Of a DNA stretch of 64,000 nt, positions 13,263 to 24,662 are shown piece after piece. The notes below the pieces were generated by a model. That model did no database searches. It saw only the letters and a list, made by a program, of their open reading frames with translations, and was not told where the DNA came from. Source of the stretch: Pocillopora verrucosa (Eukaryota; Cnidaria; Anthozoa; Scleractinia; Pocilloporidae); assembly GCF_036669915.1 (NCBI RefSeq), contig NC_089317.1:1871571-1935570 (forward strand), in the 5' to 3' direction. The position numbers were made by a program, and so were the translations under genes. Within the stretch, counting starts at the first letter, position 1. Every line of letters begins with the position of its first letter.

Positions 13263-14129
13263 GTTTCTTTCTTTTCGCCTTCCTTTTTTTCAGAACTTCT
13301 AACTGCAGGAGCTTTAGCAAACGTGTTTAGGGATCACGGAAATACCCAGTTTATCGTGAATTATGGGACTCTGTTAACGTGCAGAACTAACTCGCATCAT
13401 CATGGGCACGTGATTTTTACGATACTTAACCTCTGACCAGCATGATCGCGTCACTAATTTCTTCTAGTGATTCTCATTTTTGAAACATCAATTGTAATTT
13501 TCGTAACGCATTTTTTGCTGTGACTTGGTGGTGAAATCTTTGCGGAATCATTCCTGGATGTTTCAGATTAATGCACACTTTTAGAATCGTGATAACATGC
13601 TTTTTGCGTAGCTGTTCCCGTTTTTTTTTTTTCAGAACAGGGCGCGCTATTCGCACACATTAGACGTGGAGGAAAATTGTCGCCTTGAAACTTCAAAAGC
13701 GTGACTTCGTTCACGCGAGCAATTTTTTTAAACTCAGGATTACTGTGAAGAAAAAATTTTAAAATCTGCTTTGTGCGAGCGTTTCGACTATCTTTTGGTA
13801 AGAGTACCTTTTGGAGTGCCTTTAAATCTTGTTGACGCAAGTTGATGAAGTGACCGCGCTCCAAATTTATGCAACCTCCTGCTTGAAATAGGCATTGTGT
13901 CGTCCGTCGCAAAGAATGTTGACCGCTAAAATGAAACTGCTCGGCACTCATGCTTTACAAACGTACTAATCTTTTTGTGAGAGATCTCTCTAGCCAGTTT
14001 CGATGAAATTCTTCCATTAAAATGCTACAAAGTTCAATTTAAAGCGATTGGTGGATAGCGGAAGGATCGCATCCGCCATGTTGAACACAGCGGTTGAGAG
14101 GCTGTGGGAAAAGAAGGGCTTTTGCAAAA

Positions 14130-14374
14130 ATGTTGATCAGTAAGACTTGAAAACTTACCTTGAATCGTCGAGCAAAACATATGACTACACGAAACTGCAA
14201 AGGTGAAGGAAGCGAACTTTCTTGTTGGTTGCAAGCGTTTCAAAGCCAGTTTCGGAGAACCTTCGCGAAATGAAAGTTTTTATAGCCGTCTTTGCATTTA
14301 CAAGACTTGGTTGCATGGCGATGGGAGCTAGTGTCCTTTGTCGAGTTTCAAAATACGCATGATTTACCAGGCAT
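14130..14374 (-). pseudogene. Broken copy of a Cys-rich CaaX gene (14.4 kb)
   Basis: The exon starts at 14374 and reads MPGKSCVF, TGA, NSTKDTSSHRH and then TKSCKCKDG. The TGA replaces a Cys codon of the intact paralogue at 34665. The exon-1 donor is missing. The micro-exon near 14155-14190 retains its splice sites but lacks the CaaX codons. It shares the TGA with the 10.1 kb copy, so the break predates the duplication. Confidence 0.65.
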
Positions 14375-15292
14375 GTCAAGGCTTAAGTTAAGGATAGAAT
14401 AACAAGTCTGCAGTTCCTCGAATGTCAGCTGAAAGCTTCACTGATTGACATAAAGACTATTATAGTACAGCGTGCCGAAACTGACGGAATCTTGATTTGA
14501 CTGATTAACGATGCACAATTCACTGAGTTACAATTTTCATGCTGTCAAATTGTAGCGAATCAGATCGCTGGGTGCTAAATTTAAGTGTTTTGAAATTTCC
14601 TTAAGAAAACATTGGTAACCAGTGTAGCACATCAGACCTTTTCCGATTTGTTTATCTTAGAGAAGTCTTCCAGAAATCGACAGTAAATTTCCTTGGCTCG
14701 TTTGTCTCATGTTTTACCGCAAATGTGGTTGCGCAAGCTATATGGGCACAGCAAAATACGCGGGTTGAGATCTGAGCTATATTGCAGGAGTCTGTTTTTC
14801 CTAAACGCTGGCGCTTACTTGGTTTTCATTAAAAATTTGCGCGGCAGTTGGCCGTTGTTTTACTAACATATGCCCTCAGGTATGGTTAGAAATCTTATAA
14901 CAAGGTTCGTGGTCAATGTCATTAGTAAACCTTGTTTCGCAAATTTTTGGTCTTTGATTTTTAAACGGCGTTTGGTCGGTTAGGATAAAATAACTAATCG
15001 ATAGATGCGCGCAAGATATCGTAGAACGCATTTGGAGCGTGCTCGACATCAAATGATGTCTGTTTTGCCAGCTGAGTTTTAGGCGCTTATAATTCAGCCT
15101 ATAATACCAAAATTTTTGACAGACAGTGCTTTGATAGTTAGCTTTCCAAAATCATGGAGTTGCCTCATGAAAAGTCTTGTCTAAAGTGAGGCATTTTTCT
15201 AAATTGGAGGCATCCTTTATCTTACAATAAGGAGTATGTCGAGTAAAAACATAGCAAGCCAAATTTTCCTGCACAAAGAAAAAAGTGTTACA

Positions 15293-15564
15293 TTTATTCC
15301 TATCCTAGTACAAGAGTGTAAACGTTAAAAAAGAAACTTTCGCTTCGCTAAGTAAGAAACATAGGGAAACCTAGAAAAAACTTAAAATACTTGCAGGAAC
15401 TTAAAAAAACTACACAGTCTTTCTACTGTTAATATTGTTGTTCTTCTGACATCTAATGCTTGATTGCGTAAACAGCAGGGAACAGTTCAAAGAGATAAAA
15501 GTTCAGTTCCTTGAAGCATCTTCAAGATCGTCATCAACTCTCTCTGTACTTTTCCGTGATGTTC
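15293..15564 (-). other. Terminal exon with AATAAA, reads GTSRKSTERVDDDLEDASRN in phase 1
   Basis: The acceptor TGTCTTTCAG ends at 15565. Entered in phase 1 the exon reads GTSRKSTERVDDDLEDASRN and stops. The terminal exons at 36536 and 39796 read GTSRAKRTKRVDDDLDDTSRN in the same phase. They differ by an in-frame codon indel and several third-position changes (ACA/ACT, GTT/GTA, GAT/GAC, AGG/AGA), which suggests protein-level constraint. The polyadenylation signal AATAAA lies at 15293-15298. The exon is downstream of the 17-19 kb first exons and would be reached in frame only if the stop-bearing micro-exon is skipped. Confidence 0.45.
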
Positions 15565-16900
15565 CTGAAAGACATGAAGAGTGCAGTGTGTATACTTAAA
15601 TATGTTCATATAGCTTTGCGTTATCAAAACCTTAAATCCGCATACAAGCTTTGTGGCAGTGAAGATGATCATCTACGCTGAGGATATCTTGTATTTTGCT
15701 TTTGTTACCTGAGATGGTTTTAAATTCTTTACAATTTTTTTAGGATTTTTGTAGAGGATTTGTGCGTTTCAGTTTTCACTAATGATGTAATTACCACCAA
15801 GAAAAGCATGTCACTTTGGTTACACAATTCGTTGGAATCACTGATTTTAAGCAATGAGTATAAGTGAAGATTTTGCTTCGTCACCGCTTGAGGCTGCAGT
15901 CAGGAAGCGTGTTCTGTTAGCGCGCAATTCTTAGAGGAAATATCTGACTACACAACTTTTACTTAGGGGCCTTTTTTATCGTATAAAAACATCGATAAAT
16001 GTATAATATAGTGGCGGTGAAACTGACGCTTTATGGTCAGTTAGAGCGCAAAACGGGACTGAATCACTTTTACTTTTGAAATAGAAACTAAAACCCACCT
16101 AATCTACTGGATGGTGCAATGCTCTAGGTAATCTGAAATAAAGATGCAGAGAGAATGTCAGTAGTGCAGAAATGAATGAAAAAAGCAAAACAAATTAGAA
16201 ATAGACAGAGGACCCTTTTTTTTGTCCTCGAAGGAGGTACAAAACTTATTCTGGCACTTTCAAGGTTTAATTTTTTTTTGGATGCTCTCCCTCTTGTGCG
16301 CTTTATTCTTTGCCCTCTTTCTTCGCTTTCTCTGATAACCATAGTCACGAGAAGAGTTACCAGTTGCCTGTGATTTTCCTGACGTTTTAAAGTTTTAAGA
16401 AAAGTAATCGCGCGCGAACTTCGTCTGCCACAGATGTATCTGACATAGTTTTTTCAACTGACGCGATTTTATGCTCAATTATTAAAATATTCAGAGAAAT
16501 CGGTTAACTTAGACGCGCAATTTTTTTGAAACTTATAAAATTGCTAGCATAAGGATTACGTTTTTCTGTAAAACGACAAAGCAGTTTCGATGTTAATTTA
16601 TATTTACGAAACAAAATGTTCTCTAAAGGCAGCTTTAAAGTTTCAATAGAGAGGCGGGTAGGAAGTAGTCGTGTACAGACTTCCCAGTCGATCGCTGAAA
16701 GCTAGGGTGGTTAAAAGTGAGAAATCATAGATTTTCGATTTCCCACTCGCATAATTTTGCGCTAAAGATCTACAGAGTTTCCGAAAAAGTTAGAGTCACT
16801 TTGTTCTAATGCAAAGTATTGTGTGCCAAAATGAGGGTTACAAGTATTGATTATGATTCACTTTCGATTTAGAATAGAAATTAATTCAAAAATAGCTCAC

Positions 16901-16933
16901 CATGTATCGTTACGCCGGAGGATGCCATGCACG
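16901..16933 (-). pseudogene. Micro-exon relic without CaaX
   Basis: A 33 nt segment is bounded by TATTTCAG and GTGAGC on minus, the same layout and length as the CAIL-encoding micro-exon at 44573-44605. In phase 1 it has no stop and no C-terminal Cys box. It is probably a dead micro-exon belonging to the first exon at 17159. Confidence 0.4.
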
Positions 16934-17039
16934 CTGAAATAGAGAGAGAGAAACAAACGACTTACATGCGATATAATATACCAACGATTATTTACTGGGA
17001 ACATTTAGTCTTAAAATAGAGAACAAGCTTGCAAATTTT

Positions 17040-17159
17040 TTATGTCTTCGATAAATCGGGCAAATCTACAAACAGCTCTAATAGATCTTTCCAGTTTTTT
17101 CTTGCATTTATTATCATTTTCGCGGGCAAATTTGTTGTTCCGTTTGATCTTCTAGGCAT
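17040..17159 (-). pseudogene. MPRRSNGTTN first exon, frameshifted paralogue
   Basis: It encodes 39 residues beginning MPRRSNGTTNLPAKM. Its nucleotide sequence aligns with the MPGRSKATAN exon at 44844, but the frame after the head differs: the CKKKLERS-like reading is in another frame. No good donor is visible. I take it as a decayed member of the MPGRS subfamily. Confidence 0.35.
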
Positions 17160-17693
17160 TTTTAAGGTATGATTCTTAGCGATACAAAGAGAGTACCTCT
17201 TGAACTCTTGTTTTCAACAAGAAGGGTCAATCACAACAGCATTATGTGTGATATATTTTTTTCTGCGCTTTCATAGCTTCTGCTTATATAATCGACGCCT
17301 TCTAAAGCGAAAATCTTTTACGCAATTAGTTTATCTAGCACGGAGATTTTGCTCACTCATTGAACTCCTATCCATTTATGTGGAATGCGAAGGAGAGCAA
17401 CTGATTCTCCCTCTGAGTAGACATATTGCTTTGGCTCTTAGCCCGAACATTGCTATCTAAATTCGAGCAGGGAATATGAATTTCCAATGATATACAATCA
17501 ACCACAGTCATGTTTTATTGCTTACCTTTATGAATGGAAAAGAAACGTGCGGTTTAGATGGCTAACAGCTCTTTCAAGTGAGTTGAAATATACCCAGCTT
17601 ATTTTGGGAATATACGATTTACAAGAAAAATATTGACAATAGTAAAATGACGATTCATGAATCGTTTTTCAAAAATTGATTAAAACTAACCTT

Positions 17694-17964
17694 TTATTGA
17701 CTGCTGCACCAACCTGAAATACAGAGGCAAGAGAGTCAGCTTGGGAGAAGTGAAAAATGCAACGAATCAATATCATGACTAAGTTCGGTATTTACCTTTA
17801 GCGCGACTTTTACTGCGACTTTTATTCGCTTGTGGCGCTTTACGTCCAGTTTTTGTTGTTTTTTTTTGAACAGCTCCTTTCTTCGGCTTCTTTTTCCTTG
17901 CTTTGTTCCTCTTTTTATAACTCGCATCGCGAGTGGAATTACCACTCGGTCCTGCTTTGGGCAT
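17694..17964 (-). CDS. Polybasic CaaX mini-protein ending WCSSQ
   Basis: Exon 1 (17796-17964, 56 codons plus one base, donor GTAAAT) and micro-exon 2 (17691-17713, only 23 nt, acceptor TGTATTTCAG) give a 62-residue protein. It has the head MPKAGPSGNSTRDASY, then a tail of Lys/Arg (KKRNKARKKKPKKG and SRSKSRAK), then GWCSSQ and stop. CSSQ fits a CaaX box with Gln as last residue, which in known families favours farnesyltransferase. A polybasic stretch before a CaaX box is the arrangement of K-Ras-type membrane tails, so inner-leaflet targeting is likely. There is no signal peptide or transmembrane segment. Its close paralogue lies at 43965. An AATAAA at 17514-17519 could end a short transcript. 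Function unknown. Confidence 0.72.
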
Positions 17965-18776
17965 TCTTTCTACAAACTGTTGATGCTTGTCTCCTCAGAG
18001 TTCTACAGTGAAACCAAAACTAACCGCCTCACGCTTTTCCATAGTCTTTGCGCGCGCTTTTTCGCCAATGTGACTTTGACATTTCAAAACCAACTGTTAT
18101 GCACTGTTTTGCCCACAAATGTCTTTCTTCCACAATGTCATTGCTGTTATTTATATGAGTCTGTTTTACTGGAATCACAAAACAACTACCCTCTTTCTAT
18201 TTTATATGGGAAACCCTGCTGGAGTCGATGTCCATCAACTTGGCCTTCAGCCAAATTGCGCCTCATGGCTATCTATCCCTGATAAAAATGTGTTCCCTTG
18301 CTCTTACACTTAAATTGCTTTATTTTCGATGGTTTTTTGCGCAAATTCAGTTTTATTGATTGTCGTTTCGTTTATACAGAAATTTTGGCTTTAGATGGCC
18401 TAAGCGTGGACTGTTAGATCGAATATTGTGTTTAAATACTTTTCTCTGTTAAATTTGATACCACTATCCGCCATCTTGTACAAACAACGCACAACGTTGA
18501 TCATTGAGGTAGAAAGCGCAATTCTCATATCGAGCTCAAAGATTACACAGCTTGATGCGTAAATATAAGACGAAGGATTTGATCTAGCATCCCCTTGAAT
18601 CGAGAATTGAGTTCGAGAAAAGCCGAGGACCGCGAGATTAGGAAGTAGACCGCGAGGCAGAAAACCGAGTCTATTGAAAACGCTGTTGTGTTACGCCGCC
18701 ATATTGAACGAACGACTGAAACCCACACTAAGCGGGACTTCTGAATTTAAGTTAAGCTTACCCCAATAGCGCCTGT

Positions 18777-18955
18777 TTACAGAATACAGCAGCAACAACA
18801 TCCTGAAAATGAAGGTAAAATAAACGGTTGGTTATGTCGAAAAGCAGAATGATAAAACAAGAATAGGCAGATCGTGATTATAGCAGTTTAAGTCAAGGCT
18901 CACAAGCATTACCATAACTTGCATCATTTGTCGTATTTCCAGAACCGCCCGACAT
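18777..18955 (-). CDS. 22-residue CaaX peptide ending CCCCCIL
   Basis: Exon 1 (18913-18955, 43 nt, donor GTAATG in phase 1) encodes MSGGSGNTTNDASY. Micro-exon 2 (18762-18802, acceptor CATTTTCAG) adds GCCCCCIL and the stop, giving 22 residues in all. The CCIL end is a CaaX box with Leu, the class used by geranylgeranyltransferase I, and the Cys run before it could also be palmitoylated. This is little more than the conserved cluster head joined to a lipid anchor. The paralogue at 32527 keeps the same exon lengths and boundaries, which supports the gene. The donor is weaker than in other members. Confidence 0.62.
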
Positions 18956-19601
18956 CTCCTTGGTAGAATCAAGTTTGTGAGAACTTATTGACTGTCGAAA
19001 ACGAGTTTGCCTGTTTGATATGATAGCGCGTTTTATGCCTGCCTAGTTTTTTCCCACGAATTAGACTCTCACGTCATACTTCCATATTTGACAGTTGATT
19101 GTATTCACATATCTGAAATTGGTTTTACCGATTGGTTTTTACGCGGCCGTCCTTGTCATTTTCTCATCATTTGTCTTCCTCTTAGGTGGGTTGTTTGGTT
19201 GCGTCAGTTGTGATGAAAAACAATGAACACGCCTCGGGTCAAAGCTGATTTGTTCAATTCATATCTGCACTCAGAGAAAACGGAAATCTTTCAAACTTTG
19301 CACCTCGTATGAGAAACTGTCGAAGAAGTGAATGATCGAAGTAAACTATTATATCGCGCACAATAAGTGCTAACAAAGCAGCCCTTCACTAAAGTCTTGC
19401 TTTGACATTTTTTAATCTCCATTTGCGCAAAAGAACGTAATCGTTATCTTATAATGCGCGTGAAGATTGTTTTGAGTTTCTTTACCTCTATTCAAAGGAA
19501 ATTCAAACGAATTTCCCAGCCTACTGAAGTTTAACCCTAGATAGCTCCGCCTTCAATGCCTAAACTTCATTTCGCGGTAAAATCTCGTAAATATGAGTGG
19601 C

Positions 19602-19874
19602 CTAACCTAATTTTGGAATCTGTACCACATGGGCCGACTTCCCCTTTGAAGTATTTTTGCAAATTTTGCTCAATATCATTTCATTTCCACTTTCTCGGGC
19701 GCCAATGAGTCTGTTCACTGATGCCTTTAAAATGTCGACGGTAGTGGTACTCCTCTTGATTAATGCCGTGGACTGTAGCCCTCGATATTCCTGGCAATAT
19801 TCCGGTAAATAAATCATTTTGAGACATCCTGTCGTGCCTTCTCGAATTACTATGCTATCGATTTTTTTTGACAT
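19602..19874 (-). other. 90-codon open frame beside polyadenylation sites, repeated five times
   Basis: The open frame starts MSKKIDSIVIREGTTG and has no recognised domain. Related sequence lies near 22230-22450, 28100-28300, 30740-30900 and 33190-33400, in most cases just downstream of a cluster polyadenylation signal. In the other copies this frame is broken by stops, while a different frame stays open in some. That pattern suggests a repeated non-coding segment or an old captured element rather than a maintained protein. Confidence 0.3.
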
Positions 19875-19966
19875 CGGTAGGGATACTTAGTCTCGGATAT
19901 CTACAGCAGAAATACCACTAATAACTCAGGAACAAGAACACAACTCAAATTACTTTTGTTGTAATG

Positions 19967-20413
19967 TTTATTGACTCTATCTCTGTCAGATCTTTTACAT
20001 CAGTTCCTCTGCTTTCTCTCTGCGAGCAGAATGATGACTGAAATGTTACAATGCTTTGTCATCGAACGTAGGTCAAATAAACAGCACCAGAAATCATACG
20101 TTCCAAAAGTGTCTAAGGTTAAGAAATACTCGATTGTGAAGTCTCTTAGAAGTGAGAATCCCAACTAAGAACTAACCCAAATAGAAACCATTTTAGCCAA
20201 ACGAACTATGATCATCAAATTTTTGAAAACCGTAATCATCTGCAAACTCCAGCTGGACTACAATTGCCTTCGCTATACGAGGAAACAATTTTGTTTTAGG
20301 CTTCGGAGCGCGAACAAATAGTGACAACTGCAAGTAATTGAACACGAGAAACTACATCAGTCCTTGTGCAAAAGGGCTTCATTATTCCTCCTTCTAAACT
20401 TGGTCTTTGGCTT
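19967..20413 (-). other. Terminal exon, unit at 20.4 kb
   Basis: The acceptor CGCCTTTCAG ends at 20414 and AATAAA lies at 19967-19972. In phase 1 this copy hits TAG after AKDQV because one A of a TTTTAG stretch is missing; relatives at 24662, 28824 and 31431 stay open. It therefore works as 3' UTR only. Confidence 0.5.
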
Positions 20414-20758
20414 CTGAAAGGCGAGGAAATCTGATTAAGTATGGTTAACAATGAATACAGTAGCCTGAACGGATGGTAAACGAGTCGGTTTGAATTCAGA
20501 AACGATTGCTACACTCGACAGAATTGTTTCCAACGTCTTAGTGTAAGCCAAAACGAGGCAATTACGCGATAATGTGTATTTTGCTACTGGCATGAAGAGA
20601 TTAAACAATTCTGGTTCCAAATACATTAAGAAATGGTTTGTTATGCTAAGCACCCTTTCTAGAGGGTTAAATTTATCGCCTATTTCGCGAATAACCGAAC
20701 TAGAATAGAAAACAGTATAAAAACAATAATCACTTTCGAAAGAGTAGCGAAAATTTAC

Positions 20759-20787
20759 CTTTTAAATCACTGATCATTCGCGCCAGC
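20759..20787 (-). pseudogene. 29 nt micro-exon with the CaaX Cys lost
   Basis: It is bounded by a TTTTTCAG acceptor and GTAAATTTT donor. In phase 1 it reads GWRE and stop. Relative to GWCSSQ at 17713, the TGC (Cys) has become CGC (Arg) and the frame after it differs, so no CaaX box remains. The same 29 nt exon recurs at 22731-22759, 24994-25022, 29178-29206, 31786-31814 and 34270-34298 with intact splice sites. Confidence 0.5.
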
Positions 20788-20877
20788 CTGAAAAACAAGT
20801 GAAAGGAAGATTTAGTAAGTGTTGAGCGATGGATGAAGGAAGATTTCCGCCATGTTGTAATGGTTTACTTCGAGCAG

Positions 20878-21024
20878 TTATTCTTCGCAACATCGCGAGA
20901 AAGCGTTGCGGCTGAGGACCGCGTGTACTCTGTTAAGAGCTGTGTTAGATCTTTTGACTTGTTTTTCGCTTCTATAATTCGCGTCGCGGACAACTTTTGC
21001 GGTTGTGCTGGATCTTCCGGGCAT
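20878..21024 (-). CDS. MPGRS-type exon, Cys-poor paralogue
   Basis: Read through without splicing it gives 48 residues: MPGRSSTTAKVVRDANYR, a basic middle KQVKRSNTALNR, and an end RCCEE. The head aligns with GNSTKDASY but most Cys positions of the metallothionein-like members are replaced. A GTACAC donor follows NR, so it may instead splice to the micro-exon at 20787. A TATA-like ATATAAGC lies upstream near 21098. Expression and function are uncertain. Confidence 0.35.
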   Translation of the reverse strand: MPGRSSTTAKVVRDANYRSEKQVKRSNTALNRVHAVLSRNAFSRCCEE

Positions 21025-21273
21025 TTTAGAGAGCTGGTTCGCCAGTAGCACGTCAAAAATTTCCTCTCGACCCCAAGAAAGTTCGATCACCGTAATATAA
21101 GCTAAATGTTTTATCATTTTTGTCATTTGCTTTAAGAGGAATGCACAACAAAGGTAAAAATAATTGAGTAAGAATATCAATGACTCGTGGCGCGAAATGT
21201 TGCAACAATTTATACTGAGTGGACAAAGACGAAATTTGTTGCAGACCTGTTCTAATCCCTAATTGAGTCGATT

Positions 21274-21375
21274 TCAGGCGTTCTTCGGCTTTGGTTTCGG
21301 TGACTTTGGTTTCGGTGACTTTGGTTTCGGTGGCTTTGGATCTGGAGGGGGATTCGGCGTTGGTTTTGGTGGCAT
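21274..21375 (-). CDS. Pro/Lys-rich mini-protein MPPKPTPNPPPDP
   Basis: An unspliced 33-residue frame begins MPPKPTPNPPPDPKPPKPK and continues with KSPKP repeats to a TGA. A TATAAA box lies 84 bp upstream (21459-21464), and the same TATA context precedes the paralogues at 25581, 37604 and 40864. It lacks a CaaX box. The Pro-rich paralogues at 45275 and 52738 keep a phase-1 donor and join a CaaX micro-exon, so this copy has probably lost its anchor. The Pro-rich sequence should be extended and disordered. Confidence 0.4.
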   Translation of the reverse strand: MPPKPTPNPPPDPKPPKPKSPKPKSPKPKPKNA

Positions 21376-21458
21376 AATTTTCAGTGGTTGAATTGTACGA
21401 ACAAGTTGACTCACAGAGACCAGCAGAGGTAGACGCTCAACTATTTATAGCAGTGCTA

Positions 21459-21464
21459 TTTATA
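21459..21464 (-). promoter_or_regulatory. TATA box of the 21.4 kb Pro-rich exon
   Basis: TATAAA on minus, in the context CTCGCTATAAATAGC, 84 bp before the ATG at 21375. The same context recurs upstream of the other Pro-rich exons. Confidence 0.55.
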
Positions 21465-22730
21465 GCGAGACGCACCGAAACCGAAGAATCACATGTACGA
21501 TCTTGATAGCTGTTAAGTTTGAGCGCAAAAAACTGCTTACCAAGCGTGCTTACGAAGAATTTTGGAAGACAGTTTCTTTTTCGAATCATATTTGACTTGT
21601 TTCGAGTATAATGTTTCAACAAGGTCGCAAGACAGATTTTTGCGCTAAGTAGAGATGTCTGTGAATTATCCTATTTCTCCCCACCTCACCGATTGCGCTC
21701 AATCGATTAACCAAGCAAAATTTGGTTTTACCGCAAAAAAAAACCGGGCTGTCCATGTCATTTTCTCATCATTCATCTTCGTCAAAGGTGGGTTGTTCGG
21801 TTGCGTCAGTTAGTTGTGATAAAAAACAATGAACGCGCCTCGGGTCAAAATTTGTTTCATTCATATCTGCACTCAGACATATCGAAATTCTTTTAAACTT
21901 TGCGCCTCGTATGAGAAACTATCGACGAAGTGAATGATCGAAATTAACTCTCATCGCGTATAATTAAGTGCAAACAAAGCAGCTCTTCGAGGTGTTCTTG
22001 TTTTGAAATATCTTAAATCTCCATTTGCGCAAAAAACGTAATCATCTTTAAATGCGCGTGAAAATTGTTTTGAGTTTCTTCATTCCTATACAAAAGCAAT
22101 TCAAACGAATTCGCTGGCCCTGCAGCAATTTAACGCTAGATAGCTTCAATACCTGAACTCCATTGCGCGGTAAAATCTCGCGAATATTTATGAACTAACC
22201 TATTTTGGAATCATCACCACTGGGCTGACTACCCATTTGAAGTATTTTGCATATTTCTCTCAGTTTCATTTCCAATTTTTCGGGCGCCAACGGGTCTATT
22301 TACCGATGCCTTTAAAACGTCGATGGAAGTAGTGCTTCTCTTGATTAGTGCCACAATATTCCTTCCAATATATCTGGTAAATAACCCATTTTGAGACATC
22401 CTGTCGTGCCTTCTCGAATTTCTGTGCTATCGATTTTGTTTGACCTCGGTAGGGATAGGTTTGAATTCAGGAACGAGAGATAACTTTGCTACACTCGCTA
22501 GAACTATTTCCAACGTCTTAGTGTATGCCAAAACGAAGAAATTACGCAATAATGTTTATTTTGTTACAGTGATGAAGAGATTAAACAGTTCCGGATGTTA
22601 AGAAATGGTATGTTATACTAAGCACTCTTTCCAGAGGGTTGAATCTTTCGCTTATGGCGCGGATAACCGAATTAGAATAGAAAACAATATGAAAACAATA
22701 ATGACTTTCGAAAGAGGATCGAAAATTTAC

Positions 22731-22759
22731 CTTTTAAATCACTGATCATTCGCGCCAAC
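22731..22759 (-). pseudogene. 29 nt micro-exon, CaaX lost (22.7 kb)
   Basis: Same sequence and boundaries as the micro-exon at 20759-20787; phase 1 reads GWRE then stop. This unit has no terminal exon of its own: near 22460 the sequence jumps from the segment that follows the polyadenylation site to the segment that precedes the micro-exon, which indicates an internal deletion. Confidence 0.45.
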
Positions 22760-22891
22760 CTGAAAAACAACTGAAAGGAAGATTTAGTACGCGTTGTTGC
22801 CGCGTCGCCATGTTGTAATGGCTTACTTCGAGCAATTGTCCTTTGCAACATTGCGAGAAAGTGTTGCGGCTGAAGACCGCGTGTACCTCTG

Positions 22892-22981
22892 TTAAGAGCT
22901 GTGGTAGATCTTTGGACTTGTTTTTTGCGTCCTTAACTTGTGGCGGATAATATTTGCGGTTGCGTTGGATCTTCCGGGCAT
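22892..22981 (-). pseudogene. MPGRSNATAN exon, frame diverged
   Basis: Read unspliced it gives 29 residues beginning MPGRSNATANIIRHKL. A small deletion removes the DASY part of the head and shifts the frame relative to paralogues. No CaaX box is available in the following micro-exon. Confidence 0.35.
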
Positions 22982-23230
22982 TTTAGAGAGATGGTTCGCC
23001 ATTAGCTCGTGCACTCTCCTCTCGACAGCAAGAACGGTCGATCACAATAATATATGAGCTTCATTGTTCATCATTTTTGTCATTTGTTTTAAGAGGAACG
23101 CACAACAAAGTTAAAAATAAGTGAGTAAGAATATCAGTGACTCGTGGTGCGAAATGTTGCAACAAATTATACTGAGTGGATGAAGCTGAAATTTGTTGCC
23201 GACCTTTTCAAATCCTTAACAGAGTCGATT

Positions 23231-23308
23231 TCAGCCCTTCTTTGGCTTTGATGGCTTTGGTCTCGGCCACGGATCTGGAGGGGTATTCGGCGTTGGTTTT
23301 GGTGGCAT
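23231..23308 (-). CDS. Pro-rich 25-residue frame MPPKPTPNTPPDP
   Basis: A 25-residue unspliced frame begins MPPKPTPNTPPDPWPRPK and ends KPKKG before TGA. It is a paralogue of the exon at 21375. No phase-1 donor precedes the stop, so no CaaX box is added. Confidence 0.35.
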   Translation of the reverse strand: MPPKPTPNTPPDPWPRPKPSKPKKG

Positions 23309-24205
23309 AATTTTCAGTGGCTGTAGTGTACTAACAAGTTGACACACAGCGACCAGCAAAGGTAGATCTCAACTTTATTATGGCTGAAGCCAGATCAGTG
23401 TTTTTAACAGTGAGACGCGATGAAAGAAACCTTACCGCGTGGCGACAAAGTTGCGTCTGCGTACTTCGTATACTAATTTATTATAGGTCCTTTTTTGCTG
23501 TTATGCATATGAGTCTGTTAAACTGGAATAAAAAAATTACTGCCTTTTCTCCATTTGTAAGGGAAAGTCCGCTGGAGTCGATATCTATCAACTTGGCCTT
23601 CAGCTAAATTGCATCTCATGGCTACCTATCCATGACGCAAATGTGTTCCCACGCTCTTACACTTTAATTGCTTTGTTTTCAATGGTTCTTTGCGCAAATT
23701 CGGTTTTCTTGATCGTCGTTTCGTTTATACAGAAATTGTGGCTTTAGATGGCTTTGGCGTGGACTGTTAGATCGAATATTGTGTTTGAATGCTTTTCTCT
23801 ATTAGATTTGATACCACTATCAGCCATCTTGTTCAAACAACAAACAATGTTGATCATTGAAGTAGAAAGCGCAATTCTAAAATCGAACTCAAAGATTGCG
23901 CAGTTTGGTATGAATTTAAGATGAAGGATTTCATCTAACATCCCCTTGAATTGAGAATCGAGTCCGAGAAAAGCCGAAGACCACGAGAACAAAAAGTAGA
24001 CCGCGAGGTAGGAAACTTGAGTCTATTGAAAATGCTGTTGTGTTACGCCGCCATATTGAACGAACGACTCAAACCCACACAAAGCGGGACTTCAAAATTT
24101 AAATTAAGCTTACCTCGTGAGTGCCTGTTTATATGATATATGCTGCGGAAACACTGATAATAACTCAGGAACAAGAGCACAACTCAAACTACTTTTGTTG
24201 TAAAG

Positions 24206-24662
24206 TTTATTGACCCTATATCTGTCAGAACTTTTACATCAGTTCTTCTGCTTTCTCCTCTCCGCGAGCGGAATGATGACTGAAATGCTGGAATGCTTTG
24301 TCATCGAACGTAGTTCAAATAAACAGCGTCAGAAATCATACATTCCAAAAGTGTCTAAGGTTGAGAAATACTCGATTGTGAAATCTCTTGGAAGTGAGAA
24401 TCCTAACCAAGAACTAACCCAAATAGAATCGATTTCAAGCTAAACGAGCTATGATGATAACCTTTGTGAAAACCATAATCATATCATCTGCAAACTCAAG
24501 CTCGACTACTATTGCTTTCGTCATGCTAGTGAATAATTTTGTTTTAGGCTTCGCAACGCGAACAAATAGTGACAACTGCAAGTAATTGAACACGAGAAAC
24601 TGCATCAGTCCTTGTGCAAAAGGGCTTCATTACTCCTCCTTCTAAAACTTGGTCTTTGGCAT
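24206..24662 (-). other. Terminal exon, unit at 24.7 kb
   Basis: The acceptor TGTCTTTCAG ends at 24663 and AATAAA lies at 24206-24211. In phase 1 it reads AKDQVLEGGVMKPFCTRTDA and stays open for about 40 codons before a stop. It shares MKPFCTRTDA with 28824 and 31431. Confidence 0.45.

Larger units (their letters stand above)
10197..14435. repeat. Segmental tandem duplication, copy B (about 4.2 kb)
   Basis: This is the second copy of the unit starting at 5745, in direct orientation. It holds the same broken Cys-rich gene (14374), the Lys-rich exon (13262) and the degenerate terminal exon (11182). A third, partial copy starts at about 14437 and can be followed to about 15860. Confidence 0.8.

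Noticed and set aside
10130..14374. Selenocysteine reading of the TGA in MPGKSCVF..NSTKD
   Set aside because: Donor loss and deletion of the CaaX codons in both copies make a pseudogene the simpler explanation; no SECIS was recognised by eye.
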